This document shows positions 1 to 11,428 of a stretch of 31,233 nucleotides of DNA, piece after piece. This DNA is from Fragilaria radians (lineage: Eukaryota > Bacillariophyta > Fragilariophyceae > Fragilariales > Fragilariaceae). The position numbers and the translations under genes were made by a program. Position 1 is the first letter of the stretch. Every line of letters starts with the position of its first letter. The stretch is from contig CAAAJI010000232.1 in assembly GCA_900642245.1 (NCBI GenBank), forward strand, positions 46,716-77,948, given 5' to 3'. The notes under the pieces are model-generated. The model saw only the letters and a program-made list of their open reading frames with translations, was not told where the DNA came from and made no database searches.

Positions 1-1
1 T

Positions 2-2748
2 TCAAATTTGTCTCCCTTCCTCTCGAAGGGTTCTACCGATATAGACTACGCAGATGATAACTTTGTTGATTATCGCAAAGAATCAACACTTGCACAATTT
101 AAGGTTGCTTGTAAAGTATTCTTGCGTGTTATGGCTTCTGAGAAGCATCCTATAGTCATTTTCATTGATGATATTCAATGGATGGATGACGGGTCGAAAG
201 ATCTTATTCATACCCTACTCATGAAGGACATAAATCTCAAACACGTCATGATAATTCTATCATACCGTGATGAAGAACAAAATGCAGTACTTGATCTTGT
301 TCAAAGCTCATTAATATCCTTTATTGATATTCCTCTTGGAAACTTGGATTTTTCATCCGTTCATCAAATCGTTACGGAAGTTCTTGCCTCAAACTCATCC
401 GATATTCGAGACCTAAGCAACGTAATCATGGAAAAATCGAATGGGAATCCTCTCCATGTGATGCTTTTCCTTGAAACAATTCAAAGACAAAAATTATTAG
501 TCCTAAATGAGCGAGGTAACTCATGGATCTTCGACATTGAAGAGATACAAGATGCTGTTCACATGTCGGGGAGTTTTTCAGATTTACTATCGAGAAAGAT
601 TGCTGTCGCATCATTAGATACAGTCGACGTCTTGAGGATTGCGGCAGTTATTGGATACTCGTTCGAAACATCGGTTCTTTTGGCGGTATACTTTAAAGTA
701 CGAAGTAAGGCTTTTTCTTCAACGGATGATCGTGAAGTAAAGGATTCGATTAATCAACTTGTTAATGATTCTCTATCCGATGCTCTTCAGCTGGGCTTCC
801 TAGTGACTAGTTCTGCAGAAGGAATGTATGCTTTTACTCATGACAAAATACAATCAGCATTCCAGGCATTGAATGCTGCAGATTATACATCTGACCTTCA
901 TTTTCGTATCGGTGAAGTGCATTCAGAACGTGGATATGATGGACTTAACATGTACAATACAGCAGTGCATTGGAATGCAGCCTCAAACTATTTGAAGGGA
1001 CGCTATCACAAACCAAAACTTGCTCGAATCAATTTGGAGGCTGCCAAATATTGTCATGAGAAGGCAGCCTTTGCTAGGGCAGCTACTTTATTACGGAAAG
1101 GTCTTTCTCTTATAGACAAGCATGAGAGATGGGAATCAAAATACTTCGAATTAACAATCAAAATTGTCGAAATGCTTGCCAAAATGGAGTTAGTCATTGG
1201 AAATTTCGATGCTTGCAAAGGAATCACCGAAAATGCAGTGTCTCACGTCAAATCAGTTGAAAGGAAGATAAATTTCCTTTTGATTGACGTCGAAGCTCGA
1301 ATGACTGCTTTCGAATCTGATAGTGCTCTAGAATCAGCGGTTAATGCCCTGAACTATCTTGGCATACAGATGCCCGTGAAAGTTACGTTTAGACATGTGG
1401 TAGGGAAACTCTGTTCGACAAAACTATATCTTCGAAGCATGGCTGATGAAGATATTCTTAGTCTTCCCATGATGACGGATAAAGCAATGTCAGCTGCTGT
1501 TAGAATTCTCGTCCTTATGTGTACGTATTGTCTCCTCAACAACAAAATTTGTCAAGCAATGTATTCAGCCCTAATGGCCATACGACTTACGACGAAATAT
1601 GGTCTTAGTCCATACAGCGCGAATGCATTCGCAATATATGGTGTCGCTGAAATCGCTCTTCGAAACTACGATAAAGGTTACCGATTTGGGCAATTGGCAC
1701 TCAAACTAGGTGATCTCTTGAAGAGTAGGGATGCTGAATGTGCCACCATGGCTTTCACATTGACATTTTTATCATTTTGGAAAGATTCAATACATGACTT
1801 AAAAGATGTCCTACTTCGATCTGGGACAAGTGGATATGAAGTTGGCGACATTATGTACGGTAAGTTTCATTTTGCATTTCTTTCTCAAGGATTGAAAATA
1901 ACGATTTCCCTCTCATTCATGTCGTAGCAACCTATTGCATATCACAGTCCTTTATGATGCAACTCTTCCTTGGTAGTAATCTGAAAGCACTTGAAGAGTC
2001 ATTTCGTAGCTTTTATGATAGAACTCGAGAAATTGGACAAAACGCCATGATTTTATGGCTCAAACCTTACCTTCAAAGCATCTTAAATCAACAAAACTGC
2101 GAAGGTGATTGGAATAGTATAGCCATTCTGAATGGAGAAATCATGAAAGAAGAAGAATTTTTGAAAGAAGTTGATGAGGCAGGTAATCCCGTCCTGAAAG
2201 TTGTAACCTATTTGTTGAAAGCTGAATTGGCGGAGAAATTCGAAAATTTCAAACTTGCGGAAACTCTCTACGCGTTGATTGAAAGAACTGGTCGTTCCAT
2301 TCGGTTTTCCCATGGTGTAGTACCTTGGTGGGGAAGTGCTGGTCATGCATATTATAGGATGTATCTCCTATACAGAAAGCGGATACATCTACGAAAAGCT
2401 CGAATGCATAGAAGTAGGTTAGAGAAACTTGTATCTCTTGGGTGTCAAAATGCATCATCCAGTGTCGCATATCTTCATGCCACCGATGCCTCAGTTCATG
2501 GTACTGTCAGTAATTCAGAACTATTGACAATTTTTTCTCAAGATATTAATGTCGTATCTAAATTCTGCCATACAAAGATGGAAGCCAGTATCCATGAAGA
2601 GGCAGGATTTGCATGCCTGAGGCGAGACCTCCAATCGGAAGCACTTCAATTTTTCCAAAGTTCCTTGCAGATACACAAAACGCTTGGAGCACTAGCAAAA
2701 TATCACTGGTTGAAGGGAAAATTATTGCAGCACTCTATATCACTATGA
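2..2748 (+). CDS. STAND-like AAA_16/COG3899 predicted ATPase, copy A (5' end outside window)
   Basis: Two exons (2-1859 and 1928-2748) join to 892 codons in one frame. The first ~150 codons, including Walker A, lie left of the window, judged by alignment to copy D. Visible features are a Walker B strand ending FIDDIQWMDDG, a sensor-like LSYRDEE, the GNPLH motif after the NTPase fold, the FTHDKIQSAF motif, TAVHWNAA, and a long helical C-terminal half ending in a TPR-like unit (EALQFFQSSLQIHKTLGALAKY). These are hallmarks of the COG3899 ATPases that occur alone or fused to kinases and cyclases. The family couples ATP binding to signalling; the ligand and partner here are unknown. It is nearly identical to copy C. 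Many of the A/C differences are synonymous, so both copies look constrained. Read without splicing, the frame ends shortly after the donor, at 1927. Confidence 0.85.
1860..1927 (+). other. Phase-1 GT-AG intron of copy A (68 nt)
   Basis: The donor reads ATGTACG|GTAAGT and the acceptor GTCGTAG|CAACC. Removing these 68 nt gives the in-frame junction GDIMYATYCISQSF. The equivalent junction is recovered in all four other copies, and it matches the D-x-x-YA continuation expected in COG3899 proteins. Retention would end the protein at the TAG that forms the acceptor. Confidence 0.9.
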
Positions 2749-4460
2749 GAGAAAAGGAAACTTCTCATGGACTGCAATACATATTGTTTCAAATGTGAAT
2801 ATCCATCCTTCATACTTCTCCTGCAAGATTATCCTTACAATACACTTTTTGCAAAGGTCAGTTACATTTACGTGTATTTCAGAAAACTGCGAACACATTA
2901 CATCACGTCACATCAAAATCTCATTAACAGCAAACACATTACAACAAATCACATAGAAATCTCACTAGAGAAATTTATTCGTGTTTGGAAATCATCATTT
3001 ATCCTTTGAAGTTGACTTACTTGTTTGGCGCTCTATAAGACAAAGGGGGACTGTGAATTGAAAGCTTCATGCATGCTGAAGATGTTTCTAAATTAACACG
3101 AAGAGTGCCATGACAACATCAAATTCTCTAATTTACACAACCATGAATAGCACCTAACATCCTGAATATATTCAATGTCAATACTGTTTTAGGTGCCTTC
3201 CCTTTTAATATCCATAAAGAAAAATGAGACACAGCAATATAGTATATGTTTAAAGCAACAGAGAAAGCTTTACAGTACATCTCCATGAAACCTTTTGGAA
3301 TTGGGATTGTTTTACTTATTTTATTAACCAGGACTTCAACATTTCCCACTAATGAAAGCCTTTGTTGAGTGGAAGCATCTAGAACATAAATTCTCCTATA
3401 TAATCAATGGTAAAGTGACTACGTTGGTTGATTGTGACATACCTTGAGTAAAGTTCATTAGGATAATACCTAACTCTATAGGTTGTAAGCAATACGGTCT
3501 AATAATAATATAATACATTACTACGGCTATGATATGTGTGTGTACCGATACTGGAGACATCCAAAGTTATCCTTAGTACATAGTAAATAATAGTAAAATT
3601 AAAATTCTTATATTTACTCATCTAAAACTGGAATAGGTCACATAGATAACCATTCTTTCTATACCTTCCACAAATTCAATTAAGACATAGTCTTATCTGA
3701 ATTTAGTGATGCTTAATATTGCTTATCAATGAAGAAGATCATTTAATGTCTTTTCAGGACCGTCATATCAATATGTTAAGAATAACTAATGGTAGCGTTT
3801 CTGTATTTTTTTCTTTCTTCAAGGTGTAATGTGAATTGGAGTGAAGTGAGGTATGCATAATTAACGTTTCTGAAGACACTTATAGGACTTTTTTGTAAAG
3901 TCAATAGAGTATCGACTATTTAGGATTAAAGCCCTCTAAACGTGAACAAATTTTCTGTCAACTCAACCTTAGACCTAATCTGAATTTACTAGAAGGAAAT
4001 TTCAATTGTTGCCATCAGCTTTCCTTTCCAAGATCGATGAAGCACCTCTTTCCACCAATGTGTCATCCTGCCCTTCTGAAGCAAGTTTGTACATTCTAAA
4101 TGTTGAATACTTAATTCATGACTTCACCTATATGTGCCGTAAGGTAACGTAGGCTCCAAAACGCATTCTCTTTGAATTGGGAGCAACTCTCTCCTTTTTT
4201 CCAGCTATGATATCTTCAATTCTATCTCTTGCCTTAATTTTAGAAACCCTGAAGGACAATGTAATGACTTTTGGCATGAATTGCAATCCCCATAACCCAA
4301 CAATTATCCAGAGATTAATTATGATACATCGTTCGAAATGCTGTAGCTATCATAAAAACACAACTTGATCTTAATTGAGGTACTCAGATACATTTTGCAT
4401 GTTGAAAGTACAAGTTTCCGTGAGACGGAATTGCATCATGTTTTTTTACAGAAGTACACA
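2749..4460. other. Intergenic; 3' flank of copy A, partly shared with copy C
   Basis: No gene is supported here. About 2749-2970 aligns with 14175-14372, the 3' flank of copy C, with small indels. A second short patch at about 3345-3425 aligns with 14822-14905. The remainder has no counterpart that I can see in the window. Short open frames on both strands have no recognisable motifs and look like noise. Confidence 0.6.
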
Positions 4461-5085
4461 TCTACTAGAACTAGTATAAGACAAAATTGTGTGTGGAGCT
4501 CACATTTGTATTAGAATGGCATGTCTCTTTAAGCGAGTAGAGGAAAAAGGATATCCACTCCTAAGGCTGCTTATAAACTATCTCCCAATTTCATATTGTT
4601 CCGTGATTTCTGTGCCAGGTAATCAACAGATATGTTCCAATCAATGTTGCAACTTGGAGCGGATTCTAATGATAACTAGTGCAGAGGAATATGTAATTTT
4701 GTTACAATGTTTTTGCCTTTGTTGTCCAGGAGATTCCATACCGCTGTATCCGCGACTCAAAGAATTGATGCGGAAGACTATTCCTTTTGAGGATTGTCGT
4801 AGCTTGTATCTATGCATGCTTTAGTAAGTACAAATTGTTGCTGCTGCTAGCTTCATCAATCATATTTAGGGCAATTGTTGCTTCTAGGGTTTAGCCTGCA
4901 GTGATTGAGGTGTCAGTGCCATTGTTGTTGACAAATATTGTAGATATGCTGTTTGTACCTAGCCTGGTATTCATGTTGCCCATGAATTCCTGTATCTCCA
5001 AAAGTTCCGTGATATGATCAAAGGCATCAGAAATTTCATGAAAATAATTGATATTCATGCGGAAGAATGGTCAACATGGAGTGAA
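4461..5085. repeat. Diverged block shared by the A-B and C-D intervals
   Basis: This ~625-bp block aligns with 15246-15837 over its whole length with many substitutions and short indels. Both copies begin TCTACTAGAACTAGTA and end with a GGTCAACATGGAGTGAA string. The + frame at 4489-4824 is open in this copy but is broken by shifts in the other. I do not call a gene. It may be the remnant of a mobile element that predates the duplication of the gene pair. Confidence 0.6.
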
Positions 5086-5283
5086 AAGTAGTAAATAAGG
5101 AAAGAAAATTTGGCATCAAGGATATTCTGTATGGTAAGCTCAGAATCCCAAAGACAAATAAAGAAATCAACAAGAAAACAGATGAAGGAAAGAGAATGAT
5201 GAAGACTATAAAATTAAAGGAACTGATATCCACAGAATTGATACATCAACATGAACACTAGTAGTGGTTAAGTTGCGGTTAAC

Positions 5284-7600
5284 ATGGTAAAATGTTACAT
5301 TTATACACAAGGCCATGTAGTAGAAAGGATGTTAAGACAGAGCTCACTACGCAAGAGTAAAGATCCAGATGCATGGATTATCACGCTTGAAGAATTTAGA
5401 ATGAAGTTAAAAGATATGGGATCAGCAATGAACACTTCATCATCCATGTTGCCTAAAAAGCTGACAAGTGACTATGAACTGCAAACGTGCCTTTATGAAA
5501 AATACTGGGAAATACAGCAAATATGTATGAGGTTGATGAACTACGTAAAGAATTGAAGCTGTAATTTGAGAGACTATCCATCCCATCTAAAATCATAAGA
5601 GTAAAGCAAGCAAATAACACGCTCTAAGTATATCTCAGTTTAATGGAAAATGCCATTGTCAGGTCGAAAGAGGTCATTGTGTCACACAAGGTGTTGACAC
5701 TACCAACCACTCTACTAAAGCCAGGCGCTTCAAGCTAATCACAAGAGCTGAAGATGACAATGATGATGTCAGAGCAAACGTTTCAAATTGTTAACATTTT
5801 GGTGTCAGAAAGTTCAGAGTTTTCAGAAAAAAATTGAATCGGTGACAGTGGCACATCATGCCACTATTGCAATCATGATCACGCGGTATTCAATGTCAAG
5901 GTAGTTTCAAAGAATCAAGACCCTGGACGCTACAAAGATTGGAAGTCTGAGATTTAATGTTGAACAAGAACATTCCCAATTTTCCTCCAAGATGCCAAGT
6001 TGTACCAGAGCTTTAGGTTAACTTATTTTGCATCAGCAAGGCTCTCATGAATGACAAAAATTCAAGGACCTAAAGAACAGATTTGACTTTGGGAACGATG
6101 AGGCTATCATCCATTTTTGTGAAGAGGAAACTACATTGCCTTTTGATAGAGAATGGAAGGCAGAGAACGGTTTTTTAGGAGTAAGACTCAATTCTTTGAA
6201 AGAGAAGACTACACATCTTTTATTGGAGTTGTCGGATAAGAAGATCAAGGTAAAGTTTCTACAAGTCAATGATATTGGCAAAAGCAATGTCTTGGAAGAT
6301 GAATGGAAAAGCAAAGACTTAGCAGTTATTCTTGGATTTCCATGGCCAAGATCCCAACAAACAAATGGGATATTGAGCGCAAGTTCCATCCCTTTTATAG
6401 CATAATTCGAGCCATGTAATCAGAAATGGAATCTTTGCGGAATGTGCATCAACTGCAATTCTTCATTCAAACATTCTGGTTGCAAGTTGAGAATGGAAAC
6501 TCTCCCCTATCGTTACTATTTGTTATGTGCGCTTGCTGTGTCACACATCCCTTAAGGGTCATCGGAGAAAATCGTTGAAAACAAAGAAACAGATCTTAAG
6601 GACCAAAGAATGGTCGGCATAATTGTTGGATACCCTCCTAGTCATGCTTGTGATGTACACACGGAAATAATTCGAAAAGAACGCATGTCATTGATTCCAG
6701 CGAAACTATTGCTAGAGTGGAGCGAATATCCATAAGAATCAAGATAATGGAATAAAAAGTAACGTTGATAATCTGGATGATAATGAATCCATTAAAATGA
6801 ATAGCAAAGAGTCTGAAGTATTGGCTGAGACTGCAAAGAAGACTATGAAGGCTAATTTGCTGAAAGAAAAAAAGAAACTACCAAGATGGTTCAATCTTGA
6901 TGCTTCAAGGGATGCATAAAGTTCAGGAAGGGAGAAGATTTATGATTTTGAAGGTCCCTGATATCCAGTAAGCTTTGATGAAGCCTTTGACCATCCATAA
7001 ATGGATTCAAGGGATTCATGGAGAGAAGCCATTCATAAGGAGTTTGAAACAGTGATCTTGCGTGGAGTTTGGAAGCTAATCCGTAAATCAGAGATACCTG
7101 TTGATTGTCAATAAGTCAAGAGCAAGTGGGTGTTACAAATCAAGTGGCAATTGTTGGCCTGTGGGAACAACCAAGTCCCAGGGATCGACTTTAACGGCGG
7201 TTTCGCCCAGGTTGTAAATGTGTCATTTTTAATCTTTTTTATGGTCATGTTGGTATTAAATCTTAAGGCCAATATCATCTAGGTTAAAAATGCCTTTTTT
7301 CCTGGAGATTTGAATGAAGACATCTTAATGACCATTTCTCAAGGCCTTGGTGCAGGTTAGGAAGACTGCTGGTCAATGAAGAAGTCAAAATATGATCTAG
7401 TTCAAGGTACAAGGTAGGTTTATGTAAATTCAGTGGAAAAACTCAAGGATTGTGGTTTCAATGGCATTGATGAACAATCCATGTTGATGATTGTCTCACT
7501 AAAGTCACGATTTTGGAGGATGATCTCAAGGATTATCTGAGTTGCAATAAAGTGCAGCAGACTGTTCAAGGAAAGGCTCGTTTTATGTAACCTCATTCGG
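5284..7600 (+). mobile_element. Degenerate Ty1/copia retrotransposon (gag, integrase and RT remnants)
   Basis: Translated fragments in shifting + frames follow the copia order. A gag (UBN2-like) piece at 5284-5556 contains DPDAWIITLEEFRMKLKDMG and LTSDYELQ. An integrase-core piece at about 6136-6480 contains KVKFLQVND followed by PRSQQTNG, a degraded form of the DNAGEN...GTPQQNG region. An integrase C-terminal piece near 6610-6660 reads VGYPPSHACDVHT. The reverse-transcriptase N-terminus lies at about 6950-7150 (W-x-EAIHKEFE, then VWKLIRKSE, then KSKWVLQIK). Central RT is at about 7280-7600 (VKNAFFPGDLNEDI, then SVEKLKDCGF, then DYLSCN). Stops and frameshifts throughout make it non-functional. 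Protease, RNase H and LTRs are not recognisable in this copy. Confidence 0.8.
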
Positions 7601-7673
7601 TAGATATCACGGATAAGAATATTGGCAAGAGAGTTAGTAGAATACATAGCTACACTACACTTGGATCGCCTCG

Positions 7674-8133
7674 GAACTGGTTGAACATGTAACAAACCAA
7701 CAACATTGATGGTGCACACTTCAAATGCCACATTTATTTCACACTAGCATTTCAATCTAAGAAGAAATACTGCATAATTCTATAATTTTGACATTTTCTA
7801 TATCTTCACATACTCAGATGCGAAAATCTTTCAATCTAAATTAAGGAGATATAATGAGATAACAAAGAGCTTTCAATAATCAGCTCACTCATTAAAACAT
7901 TCAAGATTCTCTGCAGTAAAGTAGTGTTTGTATCTTTTCTCACATCAACGTAGCAAATCAAGCGCCAACACTAGACAAAACATAAAACAATACGAAATCT
8001 TAATTGTTAAGACTAGAGGTTCTGAATTTCATCTAGATCATTAAGTCAAGCAGCGATATTGACGTGTCAAATAAAGTCGAAGACATACATACAAATACAT
8101 CCATAAACAATTTTTATATGTATAAATTACGAT
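7674..8133 (+). promoter_or_regulatory. Conserved upstream block of copy B (putative promoter/5' UTR)
   Basis: These ~460 bp directly before the copy B start align almost continuously with 19421-19916 before copy D. Flanking intergenic DNA is unalignable, because the copia relic lies upstream here and different DNA lies upstream of D. Conservation of exactly the 5' flank suggests promoter and UTR content. I see no clear TATA box at a sensible distance; the TATAAA-like string is only about 10 bp before the ATG. Confidence 0.4.
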
Positions 8134-11100
8134 ATGAACTTAAAATATGCTGTTTGTCAAAATGACGAAGGCACGACTGTATCTGAACTTCAATCCATCC
8201 CCGAGGATTACAGCATTATTTCAGCGAGAGGAATCAGAACAAAGTCTCTGTATGGGCGCACATCGGAGCAACTTAAACTTCTCATTGCATATCATGAAGT
8301 CATTTTGAAACATCAGGCCAAGAAAGTCATGATTCATGGAGAGTCAGGATCAGGAAAAACTGCACTTGTGAATTCTATCCAAGAAACTGTCATTCAAAAT
8401 GGTGCATACTTCGTTACTGGAAAATTCTTTCAAGGATCTGACCTTCAAGAACCTCATTCCGCAATAGTATCAGCATTTTCTGATGTGTGTGATCTTGTGG
8501 CACAGTCTAAGGACTTGACTGAGAACGATTTGATAAAGATAAAGGAGGAGTTGCGGTCAGATAGCCACATTCTGAAACGATTCATCACAAATGTATCTCC
8601 ATTTCTGCACAACGATACCAGCGACCTTGTTGCTGGAAATGATTCGATTGACTATCACAAGGATTCAAGAATATCACAATTCAAGATCGCTTGTAAAACA
8701 TTTTTGCGTGCGATGGCATCAAAGAAACATCCTATTGTTATGTTCATTGACGATATTCAATGGATGGATGATGGATCCAAAGAGATCATTCATATGCTGT
8801 TGCATGACGAAAATCTCAAGCATGTGCTAATAATATTGTCGTATCGTGATGAAGAGAAGCCGGAGGTTATTGGCTTAGCCCAAAGCTCAGGAATATCCCA
8901 CTTAGTTGATATTTCTGTAGAGAACTTGGATTTCTCATCTGTCCATCACATTGTTACAGAAGTTCTGGGCGCAAATTCTACAGAAATCAGAGGATTGAGT
9001 GAAGTTGTAATGAAAAAATCAAGTGGAAATCCCCTTCACGTAATTCTATTTCTCGAAACAATTCAAAGGCAAAAGCTTATTGTTCAAGAAGATGATAGCT
9101 ACTTTTGGACTTTTGACATTAACAGGATTCAAGACTCTGTAAGCATCTCTGGCTCTTTTACTGATTTATTGAGTAGGAAGATTGCTCTCGCTTCTTCAGA
9201 AGCTGTTGAGGTATTGAAAGTTGCGTCATTGATTGGATTTTCATTTGAAGAGTCTTTTCTGGTGACAGTATTCCAGAAACTTAATCCCCAGAATTTGAAT
9301 TTGACTTCAGTAATGAATCCAGGATAAGAAGAGCACCGCTATAACTTTGGTTCATCATTCTCTTCATGAGTCTGTGCATTTAGGATTTCTTTGGAAACCT
9401 TCAGAAGAACTGTATCAATTTTCTCACGACAAAATACAATCAGCCTTGCAGGCACTAAGTCATAAGACTGATACGTCCCGCTTTCATGCAAGCATTGGAG
9501 ATGTTTACTTTGAACAAGGATGTGATGGACTCAGTATGTACAATACAGCAGTACATTGGAATGCAGCCTTAGGTAACTTGAATGGTCGCTACAAAAGGCC
9601 CAAACTTGCCCGAATAAATTTAGAAGCAGCAAAATATTGTCATAATAAGGCTGCCTTTGCTAGAGGAGCAACCTTGCTGCATAAAGCTTTGGCTCTATTT
9701 GAGCCACATGAGATATGGAAATCACAACATTTTAAGTTGACTTATGAAATCATTGAAATGCTTGCAAAAATGGAACTTATCATTGGAAACTTTGCAGCCT
9801 GCAAGAAAGTAACGGAGAGTGTAATTTTGCAAGATATTCCTGTTGAAAAGAAAATTAGCTTTCTGGTATTGGGTATTGAAGCACAAATTACTGCCTTTGA
9901 ATCTGAGGAAGCTGGGGAAGCAACTGTAAATGCTCTTCAAATTCTTGGTTTGAACATCCCATGGAAAGTGTCCTCATTTCACCTGATTTGGTCTCTTTGT
10001 AAGATTAAGCTATTGTTGTCAAACAAAACAGAACATGAAATTCTAAGTCTTCCAATGATGTGTGACAAGAAGATGGCAGCAGCTGTAAGAATTCTTGTTC
10101 TCATGTGTTCATGCTCTATACGCATGAATAAACTTCCTTCAGCAATATTTTTGGCAATACAGGCAATACGATTGACAATTTTGCATGGTCTGAGCCCATA
10201 CAGTGCGTATGCTTTGGCTATGTATGGGGTGGCAGAAGTTGCCCTTCAAAACTATGATAAAGGCTATTGGTTAGGATGCTTGGCAAAAAAGATAAGCACA
10301 AAGTTGGAGAGCAAAGACGCATTATGTGGAACAATGTCATTTACACTTACATTTTTATCATTTTGGAAGGATTCTTTGCACAATATACAGCATGAACTAT
10401 TTCAATCTGGTACAAAAGGATTTGAAGTTGGTGACCTTATGTATGGTGAGATCTTGCAACAATAGGTCTTCCTTGCTTTCACATTGTGCTAATTTCTCAC
10501 AAATTGAGGCTTTTGTCCTCTTAAAGCAACACATTGCATTTCACAAGCATTTGCTTTGCAGCTCTTTCTAGGATCAAATCTGAAGACAGTTGAAGAATCA
10601 TTCCGTATTTTCTATGACAGGACAATAGAAATAAGGCAAAATAATATGATTTTCTGCCTCAAGCCCTATCTTCAGGCAGTGTTGAATCATCAAATTATCA
10701 GATGTGATTGGAGTAATTTATCTGTTCTTTCAGGAGAAATCATGATAGAAGAAGAGTTCCTAAGGGAAATTAATGAAGCTGGACACCCCAACCTTAAAGT
10801 GACAACTCAACTGTTAAAAGCAGAACTAGCTGAGGCATTTGAATATTTTGAAACAGCTGAATTGCTGTACAAATCAATTGAACAATCAGGGCATTTAATA
10901 CGCCTCACTTATGGCATTGTGCCATGGTGGGAGTGTGCTGGCCACACTTATTACAGGATGTTTCTGCTATCAGGAAGGCAAGTGCATTTGCAAATGGCAC
11001 GAATGTATAGGAGGCGGTTAGAGAAATTGTTAGCCCAAGGATGCCAAAATGCAATTTCAAGTGTGGCCTATCTTCATGTCACAGAAGCCTCAGTATGTGG

Positions 11101-11335
11101 GAGAGTCAGCAACAAAAAGCTTTTAGAGATTTTTTCAAGACAGATTTTGATTGTTTGCAACTTTGACAATATCAAAATTGAAGCAAAGGTTAATGAAGAA
11201 GCTGGTTTTGCATGCTTGCGGCGAGGCCTCAAATGTGAAGCTGAGTTGTTTTTCCAACAAGCATTGGGCATCTATGAGAAGATTGGTGCACTTGGAAAGT
11301 GTCATTGGTTACGTGAAAAGGTTTTGGTATGTTGA
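8134..11335 (+). pseudogene. STAND-like AAA_16/COG3899 predicted ATPase, copy B (single-base frameshift)
   Basis: The exons are 8134-10445 and 10527-11335. With one base discounted they give 1039 aa, close to intact copy D. The start is the ATG 12 residues before the shared EGTTVSEL block, matching E and D. Motifs are an AAA_16-type LYGRTSEQL lead-in, Walker A GESGSGKT, Walker B FIDDIQWMD, YRDEE, GNPLH, FSHDKIQSA, TAVHWNAA and a C-terminal TPR-like unit (GIYEKIGALGKCHWLREK). An extra C at 9319-9320 (GAATCCAGG against GAATCAGG in D) ends the first frame at the TAA at 9325-9327; the rest continues one frame over. The last residues and 3' flank diverge from D at about 11325. It is either a recent pseudogene or a base-call error, since the rest of the reading frame is otherwise clean. 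Confidence 0.8.
10446..10526 (+). other. Phase-1 GT-AG intron of copy B (81 nt)
   Basis: The donor is ATGTATG|GTGAGA and the acceptor CTCTTAAAG|CAACAC. The spliced frame reads GDLMYATHCISQAF, in register with the other copies. The nearer TTTGCAG at about 10561 looks like a good acceptor but gives the wrong frame. Confidence 0.85.
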
Positions 11336-11407
11336 AATAGTCATCATCATTGTAATGCATTGCTCCTCTTCATCCCACATAGTCCATAGACATGGATCTG
11401 ACTGACT

Positions 11408-11427
11408 NNNNNNNNNNNNNNNNNNNN
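11408..11427. other. Assembly gap (20 N)
   Basis: Twenty N bases join the 3' flank of copy B to the interior of copy C. The true gap must hold at least ~450 bp of copy C coding sequence plus its promoter, so 20 is a placeholder length. Sequence resumes at CTCAAATTTGTCTCCC, essentially the same position at which copy A enters the window at base 1. Confidence 0.95.
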
Positions 11428-11428
11428 C

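Noticed and set aside
426..614. Open frames antisense to the ATPase exons (also near 1354-1545, 11853-12041, 20262-20530, 24155-24423)
   Set aside because: They lie wholly opposite conserved coding sequence, recur only because the paralogs are similar, and carry no domain signature.
3128..3349. 73-codon open frame on the - strand
   Set aside because: No homolog pattern that I recognise and no conservation in the corresponding C-D interval; consistent with chance in AT-rich DNA.
4489..4824. 111-codon open + frame in the shared interval block
   Set aside because: The copy at 15246-15837 breaks this frame by indels, so the block is not conserved as protein.
9311..9330. Programmed ribosomal frameshift in copies B and E
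   Set aside because: The two sites are at different positions in the protein, lack a shared slippery motif, and D reads through without any shift; independent indels or errors are simpler.
10546..10566. TTTGCAG at about 10561 as the acceptor of the copy B intron (same in D and E)
   Set aside because: It is a good acceptor by sequence but puts the second exon out of frame; the upstream AAAG|CAACAC acceptor keeps frame and gives the same junction in all five copies.
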